Assembly (NCBI GenBank): GCA_018644725.1
Contig: JABGPZ010000044.1
Location: 1-64,000 of the forward strand
Length of the DNA: 64,000 nt
Reading direction: 5' to 3'
Source of the DNA: Phycisphaerales bacterium
GTDB lineage: Bacteria; Planctomycetota; Phycisphaerae; SM23-33
Part shown: piece after piece, positions 55,701 to 64,000 of the stretch
How positions within the stretch are numbered: the first letter of the stretch is position 1
How the letters are laid out: the number at the start of each line of letters is the position of its first letter
Translations under genes and position numbers: made by a program
Notes under the pieces: model-generated
What the model saw: only the letters and a program-made list of their open reading frames with translations
Databases searched by the model: none
What the model was told of the DNA's origin: nothing

Positions 55701-57353
55701 ATGGCTAAGAAACCTCTCGTTTTGATCGTACGCGACGGCTGGGGCATCGGCACCGGCGACGCAGGTGACGCTGTTTCGGCGGCGAACACCCCCAACATGG
55801 ACGCGATTCTCGACACCTGCCCGACCTGCACCATCGACGCCGCCGGCTCGCCAGTGGGCGTGCGTGACGGCAGCCAGGGCTCGAGCGAAGTCGGCCACCT
55901 CAATCTCGGCGCAGGCCGGATCGTCAAGCAGGAAATTCTCCGCGTGGACGACATGATCGCCGACGGCTCGCTCTTCCAGGTACCGCGCTATCGCGAGGCC
56001 ATCGAGCGCTGCAAGACCACCGGCGCGGCATTCCACCTCATGGGCCTCGTGCAGGACCAGGGCGTTCACGCCACCGAAGATCACCTCCACGCGTTCCTGC
56101 GCGAACTCGCCGCCGAAGGCGTGAGCAATGTCGTGGTCCACTTCTTCAGCGATGGCCGGGACACCGCGCCCCAAAGCGCACTGGGTTTCCTCGACAAGCT
56201 CGAAGCTGTCCTCGCCGAAACCGGTGGCCGCATCGGCACCCTCATGGGCCGCTACTACGCCATGGACCGCGCCGAAAATTGGGACCGCACCAAACGCGCC
56301 TACGACCTGCTTCTCTGCGGGACGGGACACGCTGTCCACTCTGCCCGCGAGGCCATCGAACTGGCCTATGCCCGCGCCGAAACGCAAAAGGCCGAAGGGG
56401 CGGACATTGTCGAAAATGACGAATTCATCGATCCGAGCGTCATCGTTGACGCCGAGGGCGCACCCGTCGGCATCATCAAGCCCGGCGATTGCGTGCTGCA
56501 CTTGAACTATCGTCAAGACCGTGCGCTGCAGCTGACCAACGCGTTCGTCGACGAGCCGTTCGGCGGGTTCGACCGCGCCAAGCCCGACGTGTTCTACATG
56601 GGCCTCACGCGCTACTTCGACGAATTCACTTTCGAACTCGTGCCGCCGATGAATATGGCGAACCTGCTGGGTGAAGTGATTTCGGCCAAGGGTCTGCGCC
56701 AGCTGCGCATCGCGGAGTTCCAGAAATACAAACACGTCACGAGCTTTTTCAACGGAAAATTGCTCGAGCCCTACACCGGCGAAGACCGCATCCTTGTGGA
56801 CTCGATTTCGATCCCCGAAGACCAGAAGCCCGCGATGAGCGCCTATGAAGTGACGGACCTTGCGTTGGTGGCGATTTCCGAATCGATTGGCGCCGCCCGC
56901 GACGCTGCCGAATCGCACGAGATCGGCCACTATGAAGGCAAGGACCCCGAAGACGCCTGCGCGTGCGAACTCAAGGACACCTACGACGTGATCGTGCTGA
57001 ACTATGCCAACTGCGACATGGTCGGGCACACCGGCGTGTTCGAGGCCGCGCGCCAGTCCGTCGAAGTCACTGATGAATGCCTCGGCAAGGTCGTCGAAGC
57101 CACGCTCGAACGTGGCGGGGCGCTTCTGATTACCTCGGACCACGGAAACGCCGAACGAATGGCCGACGAGCAGGGCAACGTCCAGACCGCGCACACCACG
57201 AACCTGGTGACGTGCTCGCTGGTGAGCAACGACCCGGCCGAGTACAAACTCGTCGAACACGGAAAGCTCGCTGACATCGCCGTGACGATGCTCGACCTGC
57301 TCGACATTCCCGCCCCGGCCGAAATGACCGCGACCAGCCTCTTGGCAAAATAA
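55701..57353 (+). CDS. gpmI: 2,3-bisphosphoglycerate-independent phosphoglycerate mutase
   Basis: PLVLIVRDGWGIG, GSQGSSEVGHLNLGAGRIV, HFFSDGRDTAPQSA, ITSDHGNAERM. Confidence 0.95.
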   Translation: MAKKPLVLIVRDGWGIGTGDAGDAVSAANTPNMDAILDTCPTCTIDAAGSPVGVRDGSQGSSEVGHLNLGAGRIVKQEILRVDDMIADGSLFQVPRYREAIERCKTTGAAFHLMGLVQDQGVHATEDHLHAFLRELAAEGVSNVVVHFFSDGRDTAPQSALGFLDKLEAVLAETGGRIGTLMGRYYAMDRAENWDRTKRAYDLLLCGTGHAVHSAREAIELAYARAETQKAEGADIVENDEFIDPSVIVDAEGAPVGIIKPGDCVLHLNYRQDRALQLTNAFVDEPFGGFDRAKPDVFYMGLTRYFDEFTFELVPPMNMANLLGEVISAKGLRQLRIAEFQKYKHVTSFFNGKLLEPYTGEDRILVDSISIPEDQKPAMSAYEVTDLALVAISESIGAARDAAESHEIGHYEGKDPEDACACELKDTYDVIVLNYANCDMVGHTGVFEAARQSVEVTDECLGKVVEATLERGGALLITSDHGNAERMADEQGNVQTAHTTNLVTCSLVSNDPAEYKLVEHGKLADIAVTMLDLLDIPAPAEMTATSLLAK

Positions 57354-57377
57354 TCCGAGACAAGACAAACGTAACAG

Positions 57378-57404
57378 GAGCGGCCCAATGGGTCGCTCTT
57401 TTTT
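57378..57404 (+). terminator. rho-independent terminator
   Basis: GAGCGGCCCAATGGGTCGCTCTTTTTT. Confidence 0.8.
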
Positions 57405-58296
57405 ATCGGCTGGCGGATTCGCTGGTTCCGCCGAGAAGGACATAGTCGGCGGCGGCGAGGTGGGGCGCGAGCGCTTTGTGTTTGAGAATGTCGGAATGGC
57501 CCCATTCCATCGGGTCGATACCGCTGTCGACGAGGTCGAACGTACGCACGGTTTGAAATTCTGACCCAAGCTCCAGCTTCCGCGCGAGCAGGTCGGTCAT
57601 CTTTGACGCGATGGTTTTTCCGGCGGGGGAGCGCCGACGGTTGCGGAAGGAGATCACTGCCAGCCGGCCGTCGGGCCATTGGGTTTGGATGCGCTTGGCG
57701 AGGAGGTCTCCCAGTGCGTCACGGTCGCTCCATGTGCCTAGCGTACTGGCGTGGATCAGTGTCGCGCCGTCTTTCATGCGGACCAGGCGCACTTCGCAAT
57801 TGAAGCGGATTGCGCTGGTGGGCGCTTGTGCGTCGAGGCGCTGGACAAGGATCGGGGCGGCGGGGCCGGTCTCGGCTGGCGGCGAGGGTTCCTCAGGCGG
57901 CGAAACGGGGTCCTGCACCAGCGGTCTGGCCGTCGGGATCTCGTCCGGGATTGGTGCGGGGTTGGGCCTCGGCGCGGCAGGGGGCGCGAGCAGGGCCGTA
58001 CCCTCCATCGGCGTGAGCTTGAGGTGGACCTCCTCCACGGCCATCGACGACTTGCGCCTGGGCGGGAGATAGTACATCACCGGCAAATGGTTCTCGGCCG
58101 TGGCTTCAATAATGTACGGATCGGAAAACAATTCGTCGCGCTGGGGTGGAACTTTGATCTCGCACGGACTTATGCCCACGGGCTGGTCATTCACGAACAC
58201 CATCACGCCGTCGGGCTGGGTCGAGATCCGCACCCGGCGTTCCATGCAGCCGCCACACAGCAGCGCCAGCATCGAAATGTAGAGCAAACGATTCAT
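57403..58296 (-). CDS. PEGA-like lipoprotein
   Basis: Lipobox CGGC; VRISTQPDGVMVFVNDQPVGISPCEIKVPP. Confidence 0.65.
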   Translation of the reverse strand: MNRLLYISMLALLCGGCMERRVRISTQPDGVMVFVNDQPVGISPCEIKVPPQRDELFSDPYIIEATAENHLPVMYYLPPRRKSSMAVEEVHLKLTPMEGTALLAPPAAPRPNPAPIPDEIPTARPLVQDPVSPPEEPSPPAETGPAAPILVQRLDAQAPTSAIRFNCEVRLVRMKDGATLIHASTLGTWSDRDALGDLLAKRIQTQWPDGRLAVISFRNRRRSPAGKTIASKMTDLLARKLELGSEFQTVRTFDLVDSGIDPMEWGHSDILKHKALAPHLAAADYVLLGGTSESASR

Positions 58297-58321
58297 CCTT
58301 GGACAGCTCCATTGCGGGACT

Positions 58322-59980
58322 TTATTTCGCGTCGGTTCCAATGGCATCGGGCACCGCGAGTTTCACCCGGCGGGTCTCCAGCATCACCCCCGTCACCTCG
58401 GAGAGTTCAACGATGGCGGTGTTGTATTCGTAGATCGCCTGAACGAGTCTTTGCTCGCTGGCGGCGACTTGGCGCTGGGCCTGGAGTTTGAGGTTGAGGA
58501 ACTCGGGCGTGAGCTGGGCGCGGATGCGCTCCATGTCCTCGAGGCCTTTGAGCTCTTCGCGATAGGCCTCAGCGGCATCTTGTCGCGCGACGATTTCCTT
58601 CTGGGCGATCTGGATGCGGCGGACGTGCTCGCGGACAGATTGGACGACGTCGTCGGCGGTGGCCTGGAGCTGGGCAAGGGTTTGGCGGCGGACCAGACGC
58701 GCACTGCGCAGTTCCGATTTCGCCATGCGATTGCCGAGGGGATATTCAAATTGTACGCCGACTTGGTAGGCCGCGTTGTCTGCGCCGGCTACTTCGTTGA
58801 AGCTGTCTTTTTGGCTACCGGTTCGTCCCATGAGTTCCACGGCCGTGTAGAGGTCCAGGCTCGGAAGGGTTTCATTTTTCGCCACGCGCACGCCAATGCC
58901 AGCCTGTTCGACCGCGAGGCGAATCTGCTCGAGGGCGGGACTGTTCTTCAGGGCGACGATGATCTGATCTTTGGCGCTGAGGGTTAGTTTGTCGACCGCC
59001 ATTTTGGTCGCGGGGAGCACTTGAACATCCGAGATCAGATTGAGCTGCGCGTCGCCGAGGAGCTTGACCAGTGTGTCCTGGGCATCGGCGGCTTCGTTGC
59101 GATTGACCAGCAGCGTCGCGAGGGCATCTTTGCTGGCGGCTTCGGCCTGCTTGCGCTGGACCTTGGTCGCATCGAGATTCTTACGCGCTTCGAGGCGCTT
59201 GAACGTTTCCTGTGTGCGTTTGTAGAGGCGCTGGGTGATCGCGACCTTTTCGCGCGCCTGAAGCAGGTCATAGTAGGCGATGGTGGTTTGAGTGAGAATG
59301 TCCTCGACCTCGGCGCGGAATTCGCTCAGCGAGATGCGATGTTCAAGGTTGGCAATTTTCAGGTCGGCCAGGTTCACTTCCGTCCCCGCGCCGCGCAGCA
59401 ACGGTTGGGAGAACATCAGCCCGAGTGCGTTGGAATATCTCTTGTCGCCATCGTTGCTCCAGTCCCGTGACAGGCTGTTTCGGATTTGCCACGTGCCGCC
59501 TGTGGCAAGTTTTTGTTGCAGGCCCCAACCGAAGTCAACACCGTGGCCTTCGTGGGCTTTGGAGGAGTGCATGGAGTGACTCATACGGGAATACCCATAG
59601 CCAATCTCGCCGAAGAGCGAGACGTCGAACTCGGCCGCTTCCTGGATCGCTTCTTCGCGACTGATCGAAGGAGCAAAGCTGACCACGGCGATTTGCGGGT
59701 TGTTCGCCAGTGCGCGACGCACGGCCTCGTCGAGACTCAGCGAAACGATCTTGCGTCCGCCCGGCCCGGTTTTCACAGGCAGCTTGCCCAGACTGATCCC
59801 ATTGGGTGTTGCCAGCGAGATCCCGCTATGCTTGCGCGATTGGGGACTGCGTTCGCGGATGGCTTGCTGGAGGCGGAACAGTTCGTTCACTTCCTCATTG
59901 CCTGGCTGAATACAGCCGGAAACCAGCAGGGCGGCAAGGCCCAGAAGCGCGATACGACGTAAACGTGTTGCTTGGATCAT
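58322..59980 (-). CDS. TolC-family outer-membrane efflux protein
   Basis: Lipobox VSGC; SLDEAVRRALANNPQI; paired coiled-coil repeats; QVGVQFEYPLGNRMAKSELRSARL. Confidence 0.88.
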   Translation of the reverse strand: MIQATRLRRIALLGLAALLVSGCIQPGNEEVNELFRLQQAIRERSPQSRKHSGISLATPNGISLGKLPVKTGPGGRKIVSLSLDEAVRRALANNPQIAVVSFAPSISREEAIQEAAEFDVSLFGEIGYGYSRMSHSMHSSKAHEGHGVDFGWGLQQKLATGGTWQIRNSLSRDWSNDGDKRYSNALGLMFSQPLLRGAGTEVNLADLKIANLEHRISLSEFRAEVEDILTQTTIAYYDLLQAREKVAITQRLYKRTQETFKRLEARKNLDATKVQRKQAEAASKDALATLLVNRNEAADAQDTLVKLLGDAQLNLISDVQVLPATKMAVDKLTLSAKDQIIVALKNSPALEQIRLAVEQAGIGVRVAKNETLPSLDLYTAVELMGRTGSQKDSFNEVAGADNAAYQVGVQFEYPLGNRMAKSELRSARLVRRQTLAQLQATADDVVQSVREHVRRIQIAQKEIVARQDAAEAYREELKGLEDMERIRAQLTPEFLNLKLQAQRQVAASEQRLVQAIYEYNTAIVELSEVTGVMLETRRVKLAVPDAIGTDAK

Positions 59981-60027
59981 TCCGAATCTCCTTCGGGTAG
60001 TGTTGATGAGGCGTTCGATCTTTGCTT

Positions 60028-60056
60028 AAGATACCCCTAGGGGGTATGCAAGTCAA
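60028..60056 (-). promoter_or_regulatory. candidate sigma70 promoter with CsoR-like palindrome in the spacer, upstream of tolC-like gene
   Basis: Minus strand TTGACT-N17-TATCTT with palindrome ATACCCC-TAG-GGGGTAT (60031-60047) spanning the spacer and part of the -10. Confidence 0.55.
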
Positions 60057-60217
60057 ATAGATATTTGAATTTTTACAGAAAATGGGTCCGATTGCAAGGT
60101 CCATGTGAGAAATGAAGTGAGAATTTTTCGATGGGGTTTGATTTTCGTCGGAAGATTGGTACAGTAGTAATATCACGGCCGTGGGCTGTGAACCATTCTA
60201 CTTATCTGGAGAGACTT

Positions 60218-60469
60218 ATGACCGATCCGCACACGATTCTCGGCATTCACATCACCGACCGCCTCGAAGAAGCCGTTCCCGTTCAGCAGGCGCTGACGGA
60301 GTTTGGCAACACGATCAAGACCCGCCTTGGCCTGCATGAACCCGGCGATAGCAAGAACGGCCTGGTGCTGCTCGAAGTCGTCGCCGAGGCCGAGAAAATT
60401 CAGCAGATTTGCGACAAGCTCAACGCGATCGACGGTGTCGAAGTCCAGACCATGGTCTTTCACCACTAA
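60218..60469 (+). CDS. small ACT-like protein resembling the TM1266 / iron-only hydrogenase system regulator family
   Basis: Compact ferredoxin-fold-like 83 aa protein MTDPHTILGIHITDRLEEAVPVQQALTEFGNTIKTRLGLHE. Confidence 0.55.
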   Translation: MTDPHTILGIHITDRLEEAVPVQQALTEFGNTIKTRLGLHEPGDSKNGLVLLEVVAEAEKIQQICDKLNAIDGVEVQTMVFHH

Positions 60470-60475
60470 TCGCAG

Positions 60476-61606
60476 ATGTTAACCTGGGAACCCAAAGCCA
60501 CCTGCGGCGCGGCGCGACGCGGAGTGTTGAAGACGGACCACGGCTCGGTGGAAACGCCGATTTTTATGCCCGTGGGGACGTGCGGTAGCGTCAAAGGCCT
60601 CACGGCCGCGCAACTGCACGATACCGGCTCGCGCATGATTCTGGCCAACACCTATCATATGTTGTTGCGCCCCGGGCCGGAAATCGTCCGCGAACTCGGC
60701 GGGCTGCATTCGATGATGGCGTGGGACGGGCCGATTTTGACCGACTCGGGCGGCTATCAGGTCTTCAGCCTAGCGCATATGCGGAAAATCGCTGGCGACA
60801 GTGTGACGTTCCGCTCGCACATTGACGGCCGACGCGTGGAACTCACGCCTGAGAACGTTGTTGATACCCAGCATCAGCTTGGCCCGGATGTGATGATGCA
60901 GCTGGACATTTGCGCCGCCGCCGACGCGACACGCGAACAGTTTGCCGACGCGATGGAGACCTCCGTGCGTTGGGCGATTCAGTCGCGCGACGCGTGGGAC
61001 CAGCGAGGCCGCAAAAGCGTGCAGGGTCACAGCCAGGCGCTTTTTGCGATTCAGCAGGGCGGCATTCATCAAGACCTCCGCCGCGAATCGGCTGAGCGAC
61101 TTGTCGAACTCGATTTGCCGGGCTATGCGGTCGGCGGACTCGCCATCGGCGAAGGCCACGAGGTGATGTGCCACGTTCTCGACGAGGTCGACGAGCTTCT
61201 GCCCCAGCACAAGCCGCGCTACCTTATGGGCGTCGGTGAGCCGCGGGACATCCTCGCCGCCATCGCGCGCGGGATCGACATGTTCGACTGCGTCATGCCC
61301 ACACGCAACGCCCGCAACACCCAGGCCTTCACATGGAATGGCCGTGTGAAAATGAAAAACGCAAAACACGCCCGCGCCGCCGAGCCGATTGACCCAACCT
61401 GCACATGCTACGCCTGCCGGAACTATTCGCGCGGCACGATTCGTCACCTCTTCGCCGCGAACGAAATGCTTGCGCCGACGCTGATGACGATTCATAATCT
61501 CCATTTCTTTGCGGAATTTCTCGCGGCGATCCGCGAGTCGATCTCGGCGGGGACCTATGCCGAGGATTCGGCGCGCTGGCTGGCGCAGATGTATCCCGGG
61601 GTCTAA
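60476..61606 (+). CDS. tgt: queuine tRNA-ribosyltransferase
   Basis: TPIFMPVGTCGSVKGL, ILANTYHMLLRPG, LTDSGGYQVFSL, YLMGVGEPRDIL, CTCYACRNYSRGTIRHL zinc site. Confidence 0.95.
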   Translation: MLTWEPKATCGAARRGVLKTDHGSVETPIFMPVGTCGSVKGLTAAQLHDTGSRMILANTYHMLLRPGPEIVRELGGLHSMMAWDGPILTDSGGYQVFSLAHMRKIAGDSVTFRSHIDGRRVELTPENVVDTQHQLGPDVMMQLDICAAADATREQFADAMETSVRWAIQSRDAWDQRGRKSVQGHSQALFAIQQGGIHQDLRRESAERLVELDLPGYAVGGLAIGEGHEVMCHVLDEVDELLPQHKPRYLMGVGEPRDILAAIARGIDMFDCVMPTRNARNTQAFTWNGRVKMKNAKHARAAEPIDPTCTCYACRNYSRGTIRHLFAANEMLAPTLMTIHNLHFFAEFLAAIRESISAGTYAEDSARWLAQMYPGV

Positions 61607-61608
61607 CC

Positions 61609-62472
61609 ATGAAGACCGTATCTACTATACAGGAACTTCGCGCGGCGATGGCCGAGCTTCGTGCTGCGGGCCAAAGCGTGGGCTTTGTGCCGACGATGGG
61701 CGCGCTTCATGCGGGGCACTGCTCGCTGATCGATGCCGCGCGCGCGGAGTGTGACGCGGTGGTCGTGAGCATTTTTGTCAACCCGACCCAGTTTGCCCCG
61801 ACCGAAGACCTCAGCCAATATCCCAGGCCGATCGAGGCCGACCTCGCCGCGTGCGCCGAGTGCGATGTCGCGGTGGTTTTCACGCCAACGCCCGATGAAA
61901 TGTACACCGATGGCGCGGGCGGGGGACTGACGACGATCGCGGTCGCCCAGCTTGGCGAGGGGTTGTGTGGCCGCAGTCGGCCTACGCATTTTGACGGCGT
62001 GTGTACCGTCGTCGCGAAGCTGCTGAACCTCGTTGGGCCCGATGTGCTTTACCTCGGGCAGAAGGATTTTCAGCAGGCGGCGATCCTCAAACGCATGGTC
62101 GCGGATCTTGATTTTCCCGTTCGCGTGAACGTGTGTCCGATCGTGCGCGAGGCCTCCGGGCTTGCTCTGTCGAGCCGAAATGTCTATCTCGACGAAGAAA
62201 TTCGAAAAAAATTCGCCCCAAAAATTTACGAATGTTTGCAGGTGCTGGCGAAGAAAATTTCAGATTCAGCCCCTTCTGGTGCGGAGTTGCGCGATTTTGC
62301 GGATTCGTTTTTTGCCGAGTGCACGCCCGTATTTGAGTTGGAATATTTAGAATTGCTTGATGCGGAAACTCTGAAACCCCCTGCAAATAAAGGGCGAAAT
62401 CGGGTTCTTGTGATTGCGGGATGTTTCGGAAAAACGCGATTGATCGACAACGTGTTGATCGAGTGCGATTGA
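61609..62472 (+). CDS. panC: pantothenate synthetase
   Basis: GFVPTMGALHAGHCSLI, VSIFVNPTQFAP, YLGQKDFQQAAILKRMV, SSRNVYL. Confidence 0.96.
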   Translation: MKTVSTIQELRAAMAELRAAGQSVGFVPTMGALHAGHCSLIDAARAECDAVVVSIFVNPTQFAPTEDLSQYPRPIEADLAACAECDVAVVFTPTPDEMYTDGAGGGLTTIAVAQLGEGLCGRSRPTHFDGVCTVVAKLLNLVGPDVLYLGQKDFQQAAILKRMVADLDFPVRVNVCPIVREASGLALSSRNVYLDEEIRKKFAPKIYECLQVLAKKISDSAPSGAELRDFADSFFAECTPVFELEYLELLDAETLKPPANKGRNRVLVIAGCFGKTRLIDNVLIECD

Positions 62473-62719
62473 ACGTCAAGCAATTTGGCGTGTTCAAGTC
62501 AAGAGTGAGGCCGAGAAAATGTGAAATATTTTATTTACGAGAACCCCTGATTTTATTACATATTTTTCGCATTCTCTCTTGAAATGCCTGCCCGCAAAGT
62601 GCAATATGAAGATCGGATATCAAGCCGGGTGAGGCACTCGGCAACCGCGCGGAAGTCACGGATTGACCCAAAGCGCGGAGATAACATACTCAGGTTTGTT
62701 CACACAGAAGGAGCTCACC

Positions 62720-63004
62720 ATGGCACCCGCAAAACCGATGACCAAAGCACAAATCATTGCCAAACTGGCCGAAGACAACGAAATGACCAAGAAAGCCGCA
62801 GCTGCTTTCGTGGAAACCCTCGTCGGTCTCGCCTACACCGAAGCTAAAAAAGGCTTCACCATTCCCGGCCTCGGGAAACTGGTCATCCAGAACCGCAAGG
62901 CTCGCAAAGGTCGCAACCCTGCCACCGGCGAAGTCATCCAGATCAAGGCCAAGAAGGTCCTCAAGTTCCGCATCGCCAAGGCCGCCAAAGACAGCTGCCT
63001 GTAA
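62720..63004 (+). CDS. HU-family DNA-binding protein
   Basis: MTKAQIIAKLAEDNEMTKKAAAAFVETLV...FTIPGLGKLVIQNRKARKGRNPATGEVIQIKAKKVLKFR. Confidence 0.92.
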   Translation: MAPAKPMTKAQIIAKLAEDNEMTKKAAAAFVETLVGLAYTEAKKGFTIPGLGKLVIQNRKARKGRNPATGEVIQIKAKKVLKFRIAKAAKDSCL

Positions 63005-63029
63005 GCCGATCTTGAATCAAGATGTATTA

Positions 63030-63054
63030 AACCCGCTTTCGAGCGGGTTTTTTT
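63030..63054 (+). terminator. rho-independent terminator
   Basis: AACCCGCTTTCGAGCGGGTTTTTTT. Confidence 0.85.
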
Positions 63055-63128
63055 ATATCGACCACGGCTTGGGACCTCTTGATGTCTGTTTCAGCACCGG
63101 AGGTGTGACAGTGGAGCGTTGATCCTGA

Positions 63129-64000
<872 letters not shown>

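Noticed and set aside
60880-60960. Tgt motif LDICAAAD in place of the usual FDECT
   Set aside because: Asp is retained and the zinc site and catalytic DSGGYQVF are intact, so treated as ordinary variation.

Overview
High-GC chromosomal window, probably from a Gram-negative PVC-type bacterium. That placement is inferred from the PEP-CTERM protein, formylglycine-type sulfatases, an HzsA-like protein, LpxI and low-complexity lipoproteins. It is mostly core metabolism: argD (partial), ileS, ppiC-like, deoC, FGGY kinase, hflX, an lplT/aas-like pair, TIGR03960-like radical SAM, tatA, ybeY, psd-pssA-pilD, hisH, ribE, phosphomannomutase, ispH, ricT-like, yebC, lpxI, gpmI, tolC-like, tgt, panC, HU and eno (partial). 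I saw no prophage, transposase, CRISPR array, rRNA or tRNA. The most unusual locus is about 6.2-9.66 kb. There a single PEP-CTERM gene sits inside a candidate ~3.4 kb transcription unit with ~1.1 kb of non-coding leader and ~1 kb of non-coding 3' sequence ending in a strong terminator. Both flanks are dense in small hairpins. Leader loops carry CTCA; 3' loops carry the complementary TGAG. Stems of duplicated 3' hairpins differ in sequence but keep pairing, and a duplicated 3' hairpin (CATTTGAGC) is perfectly complementary over 9 nt to the PEP-CTERM start region (GCTCAAATG). I regard this as the best candidate for an undescribed RNA-based system in the window. Other notable items are three copies of a composite palindromic intergenic element (one with a nested hairpin, one with 56-bp tandem repeats), a CsoR-like palindrome inside a promoter spacer upstream of a tolC-like gene, a PlsC-ACP-acyl-ACP synthetase fusion next to an LplT-like transporter, a cold-shock-domain fusion, and a synonymous relic of the hisH 3' end.
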